Source: an uncultured Caryophanales bacterium (GTDB lineage: Bacteria > Bacillota_I > Bacilli_A > RF39 > UBA660). Taken from it: DNA of 64,000 nucleotides. The translations under genes and the position numbers were made by a program. How positions within the stretch are numbered: the first letter of the stretch is position 1; each line of letters opens with the position of its first letter. The DNA lies in NCBI GenBank assembly GCA_946628005.1, contig CAMOWA010000004.1, forward strand, positions 1-64,000, read 5' to 3'. The notes beneath the pieces are model-generated. The model ran no database searches. It was given only the letters and a program-made list of their open reading frames with translations, and was not told the DNA's origin. This document shows positions 1 to 10,487 of the stretch, in pieces.

Positions 1-2
1 TG

Positions 3-3000
3 ATAAGAAGAAATTTTCCACAAGAAACAGTAAATATGAGTGATGCTGAAGTAATTGGAAAATATAATGAAGCATGTTTGGACTTATTAAATCAGATTAG
101 GGCAAATGATGTAAATGAAACTAATAATTCATCTGATTACAATCAAGGCACTGTTTCTTCTAATAGCGATAATCGTATTTATACAGATGAAAATGGTATG
201 CAATGTACAAAAGATGATCTTGGACCTAATCCTAATAAATTTTTTGATGGTGAATTAGAATTATGGAATAGTAAAGGTTATATTGATGAACAAACAGGAG
301 CATATTTAGAAAGTCTTTTTGATGGTGAGCACGATGTATATATTAAGACTATTCATTCTACTGATTTAGATAGTATTTATAATGAAGGTTTATATTGTAA
401 TAATAATGCTACATCTGGGGCTAATGGAACGGCTACCTCTGCTAATGATGTTAATTTTTCTAGTATGATAACTGAGGTAGACTCATTATTTGAATTATCA
501 TGTATTTTAAAGTCGGCTACTGCAAATGGAGTTTCTCAAGGAGGTAATCCTATAAATGGAACTTTAATACTAGCAGTTCCAAAGGGTACAGATTTACATC
601 AATATGTTTATGAGAGTAATATTTCTAATGGGTTATGTCTTAGTCCTGAGATTATTTCGTCTTTTGTTCAAGTCGATTCTAGTGGAACTGTTTCTGAACC
701 TATAATGTATCAAGATTATATTCAAAGTAAAGCCGAAAATGAAAGAATAGAATCTATTCAAAGTGATTTAAATATGTTTGCTTTAGGTATTATGGATAGC
801 GTTGATATTGAGAATTTATCTATTGATGATTTGAGAATTAGAGTGAGTGAATTACTTGAAGGGCATATATTTAGTGATGGTACTAAATTAACTATTGATG
901 ATGTTGATGTATCTATTAATGAGTATGGACAATTAGAGATTAAACTTAAGTCTGATAAAACTAATAGTTCTTCTATAGATGCAAGTCAAGAACAAGCATT
1001 GGATAATACTTCTAGTGATGTTGTTGTTGAAAAGTTATCTGAGGAAACTTCTGTTGAAACAAAGGATGCAGAATTAATTGAGGAGATAAATAATAATTAT
1101 ATTTTTCAAAGACTTATTGAAAGAAGTGAAGTTAAAGTTGAAGATATAATTGAAAATGTTAAGGAAATTTGTGATGAGATTGGTTGTGATTATACAAATG
1201 TTAAAGTTATTGGACATGGAGAGTCTTCTATAACATTAGATATTGGTAATCAAGTGATTAAAATATCAACTTTGCCTGTTAATCAGGATATGATTAATGA
1301 AACTGATGGTTTAGTTGCTGATGCTAAGAATTTAAAAACTATACAGGTTAATAAGTATGGTGATGTAAATATTTATACTATGGAAAAACTTGATATCTCA
1401 GGTATTACTGAAGCTGATGTAATTGATATGTTTTGCAAATTACGTGAAAAAGGTTATGTTTGGGGTGATTTAAGAACTGATAATTTAGGTAGAAATTCTA
1501 ATGGAGATATTCAATTATTAGATTATGGTCAAATATTTAAAGAAGGTTCTCATGATGCTGATTTTACACTTCGTAATATGGTTAGTCCTGATATAGTTAA
1601 AAAGTCTGAGATTTATTTGAATAATAAAAATACTAACGTAGATAATAGTAGTATTGATAGTTTGGAAAACGGAACTGAAATCGTTGAGTCAAAAGAAAAA
1701 TTAGTTGATGATGTTCTTAGTGAATATTTTTCAAAAAGTTGGGATTATGTTGGTAGAGGTGCCTCAAAGGTTTGCTATAAGGTTGAAATGCCTGATGGTT
1801 CTAAGTATGCGGTTTTATCTGGTGATAATATTAATGTTAATACAGATCAACTTTATGAGATTACAAATACTCTTGTTGAACAAGGCGTTAGTACTCCTAA
1901 TTTTGTTGGTATTAAATCAATTGATGGTGTTGACTATCAAATTTGGGAGTATTGTGAAGGGGATAAATTAACTTTTTCTAGGAATAATAGTACTGTTACC
2001 ACAAGTGAGGCAAATAATTTGTCTGTTAATGTTATTGACTCTTTAGCAGATGCTCCATTAGAGACATATTTAAATTTTATTGAAGATCTTGATATAATGT
2101 TTAAGAACAATGTTAGTGTTGATCATCATCCTGACAATATTATATATAATTCTGAAACCCAAGAATTGCAATTTATTGATATTGCTCCTAACTCTTCTAT
2201 TTTGGGGGAAGACTATCTAGATTATTTTGCAAAAACGCCTGGGAATATAATAAGTAGTATGTTGTACTATATTAATAATAATAATCAGAAATTGAATGAG
2301 CTTGGATTCGATTCAATTGTTCCAAATCCTGATTCTGTTGAAACTGTTCAGAAGAATATGCGTATTGCTTTTGAACAATATTTAAATAATTCTGGATATT
2401 CTCAAGTACAAATACAAGAGTTAATGAAATCTTTTGATGCATCCATGGAAGCTCGCAGTATTTTTGATGGTGCTCCAGTTGATTTTTCTGATGCTGTTAA
2501 TAAAAGAATAAATTCAGTAATTCTTCAGCAAAACAATAGTCTTTATTTTGCTAATGAGTTTATTAATGATAATATAGAAGCTGAGATAGAGAATGCTGGC
2601 GAAATTACAAAAGAAACCATTGATGAGATTATTGAAGAAAGTCTTTTAAATAGTAATATTAGCTATTCTACAGTGGAAGTTATTTATAATGATGATAATA
2701 CCGTCAATTTAAAATTTACTGATCAATATATTGAGAGTATTAGGGAGACTGTTAGTAGAGAGATTGAAATTGAGAGAATGATTGAATTAAATGAATTGGC
2801 TTTGCCTGTTGCAGAATTAATGAAAAAAAATTCAAATATAACTTTTGAACAAGGAAAGACTCTTTCAGAAATATATTTTAATGATAATACTATTGAAGTT
2901 CAATATATTGTTCCTTCCTTAGCAGACGATGTACGAAGACTTCAAAGAATGGCGATGGAAGAGGGAATGACATTAAAGGAATATGGAAATCAAAAATCAG

Positions 3001-5879
3001 AAGTTATTGTTAGTCCAGAGTATCAACTTGAAGCTGATACGATTGCTAAACAAGTTAGATTATTGGCTGAAATGAAAGAACCCAGTGTTACTGAAGATAT
3101 GAAAAGTTTAGAAAAAAATGGTAATTTTTTAGTTGGATTAGACAAAAATTTAAAATCTGTTGGGAGTTTATCTAGAAAAATTATTTCAGATGCTTCAAAA
3201 CATAATACTTCTTTAGAAACAGCTGTTTCAGAGATAGGAGATAGTTTAAGATATACTTTAATATGTAGTGAAGATACATTTACTGAAGATGTAAGAAGTA
3301 GTTTGTTGGAATTACAAGAGAAGGGGTATAAGATTGAAAAGTTTAAAAATAAGTTTGATGAAGTTTATTATCACGGTATAAATGTAAATTTATTAACTCC
3401 AGATGGCACAATTATAGAACTACAATTTCATACAGAACAATCATTCCTTGCAAAAGGAGAAATGACACATATTTATTATGAGATAGCTAGAAATGATTTT
3501 ACTTCGCAAGAGGCTAAAGACCTAGCTAATCAAATACAGGAAGGTGTAACTAAATTAGTGCCTCAACCTGATGGTGTTTTGGATTTGAATGTAGAGTCTG
3601 TTACTTTAAAACAAAATGATTTTAAAATTGATTTATCGTCAAATAATGAACAACAATTAATAAATACTATTCATGAAGTACAGGCTGTAACTGAGCCCCC
3701 TGTTGGATACAATACAATAGAGGAATATAAAAGTGCTTTTATTTCTCAATTAATTAATACAGAAGGTTTTGATTCATTAAGTAACAAGATAATTATTGAA
3801 CTTTGTACTGATCCAACTATGTTTGATAGTTTACTTGAAAATACTGATAAGATTGAAAATTTATTTATAAAAAATTATTATAATAAAAAAGCAGCAAATT
3901 ATATAAACGAAGTATGTTTGAAAAAAGTAGATATAAATGAAGTTAATACATTACTAAATAAACCAAAAATGAAAGAATATTTAAGTAGCTTATCTCCTGC
4001 TGAATTAGTAGCATTTTATAATAATTTTTCATCAGTTTATGGAAAAAGCTTAAATAGTAGTGATGCTATAATAGATATACTATGTAACTATGATGTTAAT
4101 CAATTAATTGAATTTGGAAAAAGTGTTGGGTTTAATCAATTTATTCCAAATGATATTAGTAATACTTTTAATAGAGAAAATGTGTTTAAATTATATAATC
4201 ATTTAATTGATGAAATATATTTGTCTGATAATGCAGGACAGCTTTCATTATTAAATTCTCAATTGTTTGGTAAAATTATTCCTCGTTTTTATTTTAATAT
4301 CAATAATGATTCTTCTTTTAGTGATATTCATAAACAACTTGATGCAAAAAATAGTCAATTATTAAAACAAATATCTGATAGTGTTATTAATAATGCTGAG
4401 TTAGATGGATTAGTTTCTAGAACTCCTGGAGTGGTTTGTTATAATGTGGACGAAGCAAATAAATATTATGAGGTTAAATATGAGATTGATGGAAAAGAAT
4501 TCTCTACTGTTTTAAATTCTGATTCATTTAGTGAAATTACTCTTACAAATTTGATGCAATCTCCTGAGGTTATTGATGCTATAATGCGAAATGCATTTGT
4601 TATTAAAGATATAAAAGCTGATGATATATATAATCGTATGAATTTAACTTCTGAATCAGGCTTAAAAGATGGAATAAATTATGTTACTTGTAAGATTGAT
4701 GGAGAGATAAAAAATATTATTGTATCTGGAGATAGTAAGAATCTAAACAACGATTTTAAAAACGTAAAAGAATTTGAAATAGTTAATATTGAGTCTATTG
4801 AAAATATCAATGTTATATGTAATGATACTGATTTTGATAAATATTTAAAGGTGTCTTATACAATCGATGGAATAGAAAAAACTATATATCTTTCACCAAG
4901 TAAATCTGGTAATCAGCTAGTATTTAATATAGAAAACTTTATTCTTCAAAATGATTTATTTGGAGCAAAAGTTGTTAATACGGAAATTGTTGATAATGTT
5001 GATTTAACAGTTAATAATATACAAAATTTGAGTAGTTTTAATGAAATTTTTAATGATTCATCTTATGGAGGAAATCAGAGTGCTGTACCTCAAATAGTCA
5101 AAAATTATTTAAGTAATAACACAATAAATGATATTGAACAGCAAAAAGGAAAATTGATGGTTGATTTGATAAGAAGTTATTATCCTTCGGCCAATGATGC
5201 TGAAATAATACATATTGCAGAAGCTTATGCAGATGTAGGTTGTGCATATATGTCTGCATCTAATGCTTTTATGACTTATATTGCTAGTTTGGAAAATGGA
5301 GAAGAAATTTTTAAAAATAAGTTTGGATTTGACTTAAAAGTTTCTGATTCTTCATCAGTTTCATATAATTTGGAAGCTTTGGCTTTAGATATTTTTCTAA
5401 ATAAATCTTCTCAAAGTAGTATATCACTTGATAATTTAAGAGATATTAATTTGATTGATGGTGTCTCTTTGGAATCCTTTAAAACTGATATAAGTGGTTA
5501 TTTTAAAGAGAAAGGTATTATTCTTCATAGTGATATATATATTACTGATAGTTTAAATAAAGATAGTGCTGCTCTTGCGTATATTGCTTCTAATCCTAAT
5601 AGAATGTATATTTTAGGAGCTAGTGGATTTGATATTGAATTATCTAAGGAAGAAAATCTAGTTCCTTTTGATCATGCTTTAGATGATATGATACAAGAAG
5701 GAAAGATAATTCGTAATATTGGATCACACTCTATGTTTGTAACAGGGGTTGATGAGCAAGGTAATCTAATTGTATCAACATGGGGACAAAAAGCTACTGT
5801 AATAGGTGGAAAATATCAAAATGGGGAAAAAGGAACTCATTATAGGATTAATTCAATTTGGTTTGAATTAGATGAGTGA
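3..5879 (+). CDS. Very large multidomain toxin/effector-like protein, 5' end outside the window
   Basis: Frame is open to the left edge (IRRNFPQETVNMSDAE...) with no RBS before the ATG at 36. Modules by motif: possible ART-like (IHSTDLDSIYNEGLYC), kinase-like 1 (WGDLRTDNLG...LLDYG), kinase-like 2 (DHHPDNIIYN...FIDIA), RelA/SpoT-like (GDSLRYTLI...YHGINVNLLTPDGTIIELQFHTE), C-terminal papain/C39-like (VGCAYMSASNA...HSMFVTGVDEQGNLIVSTWG). Confidence 0.75.
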   Translation: MRRNFPQETVNMSDAEVIGKYNEACLDLLNQIRANDVNETNNSSDYNQGTVSSNSDNRIYTDENGMQCTKDDLGPNPNKFFDGELELWNSKGYIDEQTGAYLESLFDGEHDVYIKTIHSTDLDSIYNEGLYCNNNATSGANGTATSANDVNFSSMITEVDSLFELSCILKSATANGVSQGGNPINGTLILAVPKGTDLHQYVYESNISNGLCLSPEIISSFVQVDSSGTVSEPIMYQDYIQSKAENERIESIQSDLNMFALGIMDSVDIENLSIDDLRIRVSELLEGHIFSDGTKLTIDDVDVSINEYGQLEIKLKSDKTNSSSIDASQEQALDNTSSDVVVEKLSEETSVETKDAELIEEINNNYIFQRLIERSEVKVEDIIENVKEICDEIGCDYTNVKVIGHGESSITLDIGNQVIKISTLPVNQDMINETDGLVADAKNLKTIQVNKYGDVNIYTMEKLDISGITEADVIDMFCKLREKGYVWGDLRTDNLGRNSNGDIQLLDYGQIFKEGSHDADFTLRNMVSPDIVKKSEIYLNNKNTNVDNSSIDSLENGTEIVESKEKLVDDVLSEYFSKSWDYVGRGASKVCYKVEMPDGSKYAVLSGDNINVNTDQLYEITNTLVEQGVSTPNFVGIKSIDGVDYQIWEYCEGDKLTFSRNNSTVTTSEANNLSVNVIDSLADAPLETYLNFIEDLDIMFKNNVSVDHHPDNIIYNSETQELQFIDIAPNSSILGEDYLDYFAKTPGNIISSMLYYINNNNQKLNELGFDSIVPNPDSVETVQKNMRIAFEQYLNNSGYSQVQIQELMKSFDASMEARSIFDGAPVDFSDAVNKRINSVILQQNNSLYFANEFINDNIEAEIENAGEITKETIDEIIEESLLNSNISYSTVEVIYNDDNTVNLKFTDQYIESIRETVSREIEIERMIELNELALPVAELMKKNSNITFEQGKTLSEIYFNDNTIEVQYIVPSLADDVRRLQRMAMEEGMTLKEYGNQKSEVIVSPEYQLEADTIAKQVRLLAEMKEPSVTEDMKSLEKNGNFLVGLDKNLKSVGSLSRKIISDASKHNTSLETAVSEIGDSLRYTLICSEDTFTEDVRSSLLELQEKGYKIEKFKNKFDEVYYHGINVNLLTPDGTIIELQFHTEQSFLAKGEMTHIYYEIARNDFTSQEAKDLANQIQEGVTKLVPQPDGVLDLNVESVTLKQNDFKIDLSSNNEQQLINTIHEVQAVTEPPVGYNTIEEYKSAFISQLINTEGFDSLSNKIIIELCTDPTMFDSLLENTDKIENLFIKNYYNKKAANYINEVCLKKVDINEVNTLLNKPKMKEYLSSLSPAELVAFYNNFSSVYGKSLNSSDAIIDILCNYDVNQLIEFGKSVGFNQFIPNDISNTFNRENVFKLYNHLIDEIYLSDNAGQLSLLNSQLFGKIIPRFYFNINNDSSFSDIHKQLDAKNSQLLKQISDSVINNAELDGLVSRTPGVVCYNVDEANKYYEVKYEIDGKEFSTVLNSDSFSEITLTNLMQSPEVIDAIMRNAFVIKDIKADDIYNRMNLTSESGLKDGINYVTCKIDGEIKNIIVSGDSKNLNNDFKNVKEFEIVNIESIENINVICNDTDFDKYLKVSYTIDGIEKTIYLSPSKSGNQLVFNIENFILQNDLFGAKVVNTEIVDNVDLTVNNIQNLSSFNEIFNDSSYGGNQSAVPQIVKNYLSNNTINDIEQQKGKLMVDLIRSYYPSANDAEIIHIAEAYADVGCAYMSASNAFMTYIASLENGEEIFKNKFGFDLKVSDSSSVSYNLEALALDIFLNKSSQSSISLDNLRDINLIDGVSLESFKTDISGYFKEKGIILHSDIYITDSLNKDSAALAYIASNPNRMYILGASGFDIELSKEENLVPFDHALDDMIQEGKIIRNIGSHSMFVTGVDEQGNLIVSTWGQKATVIGGKYQNGEKGTHYRINSIWFELDE

Positions 5880-5895
5880 AAGGGAGAGAAATGTA

Positions 5896-6510
5896 ATGAA
5901 TTATATTTATGTGCCAGATTCATTTGATTATAATTTAGTACATTCTAAATTTACTGATGATGAATTTTTAAGTTTACAAATAAAATATAGAACTATAATT
6001 GAAAAAATATTGATGGATTATATTGATTTTGAAGATATTGATAAAAGAATTAATAATAATATAGTTCTTCCAAAAATTGAAGATTTAGATTATAATTTTT
6101 ATCACAAGTTTTCTTCTTTGAATAGTAACTATTTATATTTAAGAAATAATTTTCATGTTGAAAACTTAAATGTTGAACAAATAGAAATATTAAAAAGTGG
6201 ACAAGTAGGTAAGAGCTTTATTGTTTCAACTTTGCCTAAAGTATTATTTGAAAATGGTGATGAGGCTTGTTTTGGAAGACCGAGACTTGATAATATTGTT
6301 AATTGTAAAGGTTTTGTATTTGAATTTGCGTATGATAGCTTTAAAATAAATAGTTTATCAGATTTGGTGATAATTGATAAAATAGTTGAAGAAATTAAAG
6401 TGTATTTAAAAAGTATAATAGAAAAATTATTTAGACTTCCTGCAAGTATAGTAATTAATAAGGCTTTAAGTAGTATATATAGTTTACATGATAATAATAT
6501 TGTTGATTAG
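5896..6510 (+). CDS. Hypothetical protein, possible immunity/partner of upstream toxin-like protein
   Basis: Start placed at ATG 5896 after AGGGAGAG; 16 nt after the upstream stop. No recognisable motif. Confidence 0.6.
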   Translation: MNYIYVPDSFDYNLVHSKFTDDEFLSLQIKYRTIIEKILMDYIDFEDIDKRINNNIVLPKIEDLDYNFYHKFSSLNSNYLYLRNNFHVENLNVEQIEILKSGQVGKSFIVSTLPKVLFENGDEACFGRPRLDNIVNCKGFVFEFAYDSFKINSLSDLVIIDKIVEEIKVYLKSIIEKLFRLPASIVINKALSSIYSLHDNNIVD

Positions 6511-6573
6511 AAGAATTATTGAATAAAAGACATAGTAAAATATCTTATGGTAACTATTATTTGATTTGTTTTT

Positions 6574-6616
6574 AGGTAAGTGTTTTTCTGAATAGGGACA
6601 CTTGCCTTATTTTTTA
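6574..6616 (+). terminator. Rho-independent terminator
   Basis: aggtaagtgt...acacttgcctt stem followed by T-tract. Confidence 0.7.
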
Positions 6617-6680
6617 GTTTTTCTTGTTTCTATTTTTTATTTATGATATTATGTTAATAGAATAATAAGAAGGTGTTGCT

Positions 6681-9101
6681 ATGTATCCGCTAGGAAAACA
6701 ATTTGAAGTTGATAACTCAAAAGCTAAATGTGAAGATAAGTGTGTTGCTAAGGGTGCTAATTATAGAATATCTGTTATTACGGAAAGAATTATTCGACTT
6801 GAATTTTCTCCTTCTGGACAGTTTAATGATCGACCAACTCAACTTATTAAGAGAAGAAATATAGCTGCTCCTGAATTTTCTGTTAGACAAGATGCTAATA
6901 TTTTAGAAATAACGAGTAAGTATTTTTCTTTGACTTATATTAAAGGACAACCTTTTATTGGTAGTAAAGTTGATCCCATGAGGAATTTAAAAATCACTTT
7001 ATTATCTAAAGAGAGAGATCGTTGTAAAGATTGGTATGTTGGTCATCCTGAAGTTCGTAATATGTACGGAAATATTGTTAGTGTTGATTCTAATGTACCT
7101 TTGTATTTACAAAGGGGGTTATATTCTTTAGACGGATTTGCTTCAATTGATGATTCCTTAAGTAAAATAATTATGGAAGATGGAACTTTAGCTAATCCTT
7201 TACAAAATTATTTTGATATGTATGTTTTATTTTATGATAGAGATTTTAGACAAGTTTTGTTTGATTATTTTAAAATGACTGGAGCTCCTTCTTTAATCCC
7301 TCGTTATGCACTTGGTAACTGGTGGAGTCGTAATACGATTTATGATAGTGAATCTTCCTTTGAATTAATTCGTAATTTTGAAAGAAAGCAAATTCCTATT
7401 TCGGTTATGCTTTATGATCATGATTGGCATTTTAGAAATGTAGGAGATTTTAAAGATGTCAAGTCTGGTTTTACTTTTAATCCCGAATTATTTCCACAAC
7501 CTCAGGAAGTTATTAACGCATTTCATAGAAGAGGAATTAGAGTTGGGTTGTGTATTAATCCTTTAGGTGGTATTTATCCATATGAACAATATTATCCTCA
7601 AGCTAGAGAATTTTTACAAACTCAAGCTGGTACTATTATTCAGTTTGATCCTTTTAATCCAAAATTGTTAGATGTTTTATTTAAAATGTTTCTTCATCCT
7701 CTTGAAGCTCTTGGCGTAGATTTTTTTTGGAATGATTCTAATGATAAAGACGTTAGTAAATTATGGGCTTTAAATCATTATTTATTTTTGGATTCTGGTA
7801 GAAATAAGAATAAAAGACCTCTTATTTTAGCAAGAAGTGGATTAACTGCTCCTCATAGATATCCAATTCTTTATGGTGGTTCTAGTGAGATTAGTTGGAA
7901 AAATTTAAAAGAGTTACCATTTTTGTATTTAAATGCTGCTAATATTGGTGTTAGTTGGTGGAGTCATGATGTTGGAGGAAATCATGGTGGTATTGAAGAT
8001 GGTGAATTATATTTACGTTATGTTCAATTAAGTACATTTGGACCGATTTTAAGATTTCATGGCGCAAGAGGGAGATATTATAAAAAAGAACCATGGTTAT
8101 GGGATCCGAAAACACAAAGTGTTGCAGCTGACTATTTAAGACTTCGTCATAGACTGATTCCTTATTTATATACAGAAGCTTATAATTATACTAAATCAGG
8201 GACTCCTCTTATTCAACCATTTTATTATAATTATATGTGGGTTTATGATGATGATTTGTATAGAAATCAATATTATTTTGGTTCTCAATTACTTGTTTGT
8301 CCTATTTTGGAGCCAAAAGATAGAGTAATGAACCGAACGATTCATCGTTTCTTTGTTCCAGATGGGACTTGGTATGATTTTGTTACTGGGAAGAAATTTC
8401 CAGGTAATAAAAAGTATGTTTCGTTTTTTAAAGAAGATGATTATCCTGTTTTTGCTCATTCAGGGTCAATTATTCCTTTCTCAAATCGGAGTGATTATAA
8501 TAATGTTGGATTACCTACGGATTTAGAAATTCAAATATTTCCTGGAGCAAGTAATACATATACTTTGTATGAAGATGATGGTATTACTTCAATGTATAAA
8601 GATGGTTATTATTTAAAAACAAGTATTGATTATAATTACTTAAGAAATAACTATACTGTAATTATTCGTTCTATCGATGGTAAGAGTGGAATTGTTCCAG
8701 AACGAAGAAATTATAAAATGGTTTTTCGAAATACTAAACAGGCTGAAAATGTTACAATTTATTTTAATTCTGATAAATTAAATTCTATTAATTATGTTGA
8801 TGGAAATGATTTTATTGTAGAAGTTCGTAATGTTCCTACTATGGGACAGTTAACTATAAATTGTAAAGGTAAAGATATTGAAATTGATGCTGTTCGTTTG
8901 ATTAATGATGATTTTGATAGCATCTTAATGGATCTAATGATTAATACTTATTTAAAAGAGGAAATTGCTTCTATTATTTTTGATACTGAGCTTCCTATTT
9001 CGAAAAAGAGAATTTCACTTCGTAAATTAAAGAAAAAAGGATTATCAAAAGAATATCTTGGTTTGTTTTTAAAATTGTTAGATTATATTGGAGAATTTTA
9101 G
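6681..9101 (+). CDS. Glycoside hydrolase family 31 alpha-glucosidase/alpha-xylosidase
   Basis: GH31 motifs: VDFFWNDSND (nucleophile region), GVSWWSHDVGGNHGG, YLRYVQLSTFGPILRFHG, EPWLW; RBS aaggtg. Confidence 0.92.
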   Translation: MYPLGKQFEVDNSKAKCEDKCVAKGANYRISVITERIIRLEFSPSGQFNDRPTQLIKRRNIAAPEFSVRQDANILEITSKYFSLTYIKGQPFIGSKVDPMRNLKITLLSKERDRCKDWYVGHPEVRNMYGNIVSVDSNVPLYLQRGLYSLDGFASIDDSLSKIIMEDGTLANPLQNYFDMYVLFYDRDFRQVLFDYFKMTGAPSLIPRYALGNWWSRNTIYDSESSFELIRNFERKQIPISVMLYDHDWHFRNVGDFKDVKSGFTFNPELFPQPQEVINAFHRRGIRVGLCINPLGGIYPYEQYYPQAREFLQTQAGTIIQFDPFNPKLLDVLFKMFLHPLEALGVDFFWNDSNDKDVSKLWALNHYLFLDSGRNKNKRPLILARSGLTAPHRYPILYGGSSEISWKNLKELPFLYLNAANIGVSWWSHDVGGNHGGIEDGELYLRYVQLSTFGPILRFHGARGRYYKKEPWLWDPKTQSVAADYLRLRHRLIPYLYTEAYNYTKSGTPLIQPFYYNYMWVYDDDLYRNQYYFGSQLLVCPILEPKDRVMNRTIHRFFVPDGTWYDFVTGKKFPGNKKYVSFFKEDDYPVFAHSGSIIPFSNRSDYNNVGLPTDLEIQIFPGASNTYTLYEDDGITSMYKDGYYLKTSIDYNYLRNNYTVIIRSIDGKSGIVPERRNYKMVFRNTKQAENVTIYFNSDKLNSINYVDGNDFIVEVRNVPTMGQLTINCKGKDIEIDAVRLINDDFDSILMDLMINTYLKEEIASIIFDTELPISKKRISLRKLKKKGLSKEYLGLFLKLLDYIGEF

Positions 9102-9109
9102 GAGGATTT

Positions 9110-9868
9110 ATGGAACAGAGTATTAATAGACTCAATATATTAAAAGATTTAGTGCTAGAAAAATATCCTGAAGATGTAGATACTTTGAATGAAGATTGTG
9201 ATGAATTTAATTTAGAACTATGTGATTCCGTTATTTCACATTTAGATGATTTTTATGATTCTTTTTTATCTGATTCTTTAAAAAATATGGATTCTTTTGA
9301 AAAAGAAAAGCTTTTTCATTTAGTTCATTATTATAAATCTTTACTATTTTATCAAGGGGATATTACTTATTGGCCGGATTCTTCTGAAGGCGTATTAGGA
9401 AATACTGATTATGTATGCATGAGAATTTTAGATAATTTTGATTTTTTACTAAGTATTGCAAAAAAAGGTGGAGAAGATGTTTTAAAAGAAATATATAAAT
9501 TACAATCTACTAATTATTTAAAAAGAAAAATATTAATAGATTATCTTCGTAAAATATTTAATGATGATGATTTATTGCAATTGTTTTTATTAGAATTAAC
9601 TAATAATAGTGGCAAATATAGTCCTTTATCTATTCCTTTTAAAGCTATACTTTGTTTGTATCCTGAGGAAGTTATTTTTAGTAGAAAAGATGATAAATGT
9701 ATTTTATTGGAACTTGATGATTTAATTGATAGGATGAATAAGATTTCAAAATTCTCTTTTCATAATTTTACTGATGTTATGAATAAGTATCGTTCTAATA
9801 TTGGTGAATTTAAAGATTTAATTGCAACTATATCTTTAAAATATAGTAATAGTAAAAAAAATAATTAA
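9110..9868 (+). CDS. Hypothetical protein
   Basis: 252-aa ORF with AGGAGG RBS directly after GH31; no recognised domain. Confidence 0.7.
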   Translation: MEQSINRLNILKDLVLEKYPEDVDTLNEDCDEFNLELCDSVISHLDDFYDSFLSDSLKNMDSFEKEKLFHLVHYYKSLLFYQGDITYWPDSSEGVLGNTDYVCMRILDNFDFLLSIAKKGGEDVLKEIYKLQSTNYLKRKILIDYLRKIFNDDDLLQLFLLELTNNSGKYSPLSIPFKAILCLYPEEVIFSRKDDKCILLELDDLIDRMNKISKFSFHNFTDVMNKYRSNIGEFKDLIATISLKYSNSKKNN

Positions 9869-9917
9869 TTTTTTTCTTGGTTTTTTACTCTATTGTGTTA
9901 TAATAGTTTTATATTTG

Positions 9918-10108
9918 TGATGAGAAAGAAGTAGTAGTAACTAATTGTTATTTAGAGAGTCTATGGTTGGTGAAAGTAGATTAATAATTATTATGAACTT
10001 GTCTTTTGAACAAATGGGTAATTCCGTTATCGATTTAGAGTATAAGTTTTCTTATAAATTAAGGTGGTACCACGAGCAATTCGTCCTTATGGATGAGTTG
10101 CTTTTTTT
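9918..10108 (+). promoter_or_regulatory. T-box leader (leucine), upstream of membrane protein-leuS
   Basis: Antiterminator core AAGGTGGTACCACG then GC-stem gcaattcgtccttatggatgagttgc + T8; candidate specifier CUU at 9998-10000 followed by purine. Confidence 0.9.
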
Positions 10109-10118
10109 TGGAGGATTT

Positions 10119-10487
10119 ATGTTAGATGAGTTTTTGATTTTTTTATTATCATTTGTTTTTGTATTTTTTTTGTATAGATTATTTATAGTACCTAGTGCTA
10201 AGAAGAAATATAAAGATAAAAATAAAGGGAGAGAACCCATTGAAGTAATTTATTTGAAAAATCATTATCATTTAAATATGGAAAAGATATCTTATAAAAA
10301 GTTATTAATGATTATTTCTATTGTTTCTTCTTTTGATATCTCTTTAATTGTAAGCATTATTATGCTATTTAATAATTTTATATTGGAAATATTAATTGGT
10401 TTTTTTGCAACATTAATTATTATTTATATAAGTTATTATTTTGTTTATTTATTTTTTAAAAAGAAAGGATTGATTTGTAATGAATAA
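10119..10487 (+). CDS. Small integral membrane protein, co-transcribed with leuS
   Basis: The 9945 ORF reads through the T-box; true start is ATG 10119 after GGAGG. Two or more hydrophobic segments; overlaps leuS start by 8 nt. Confidence 0.75.
   Translation: MLDEFLIFLLSFVFVFFLYRLFIVPSAKKKYKDKNKGREPIEVIYLKNHYHLNMEKISYKKLLMIISIVSSFDISLIVSIIMLFNNFILEILIGFFATLIIIYISYYFVYLFFKKKGLICNE

Noticed and set aside
1705-1971. 88-aa ORF inside the giant gene
   Set aside because: Alternative frame of a long coding region, hydrophobic AT-rich translation, no RBS.
9945-10118. N-terminal extension of the 180-aa ORF
   Set aside because: Lies in the T-box leader; real start is ATG 10119 after GGAGG.
10052-10240. 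Minus-strand 62-aa ORF
   Set aside because: Antisense of T-box and membrane gene, low complexity.
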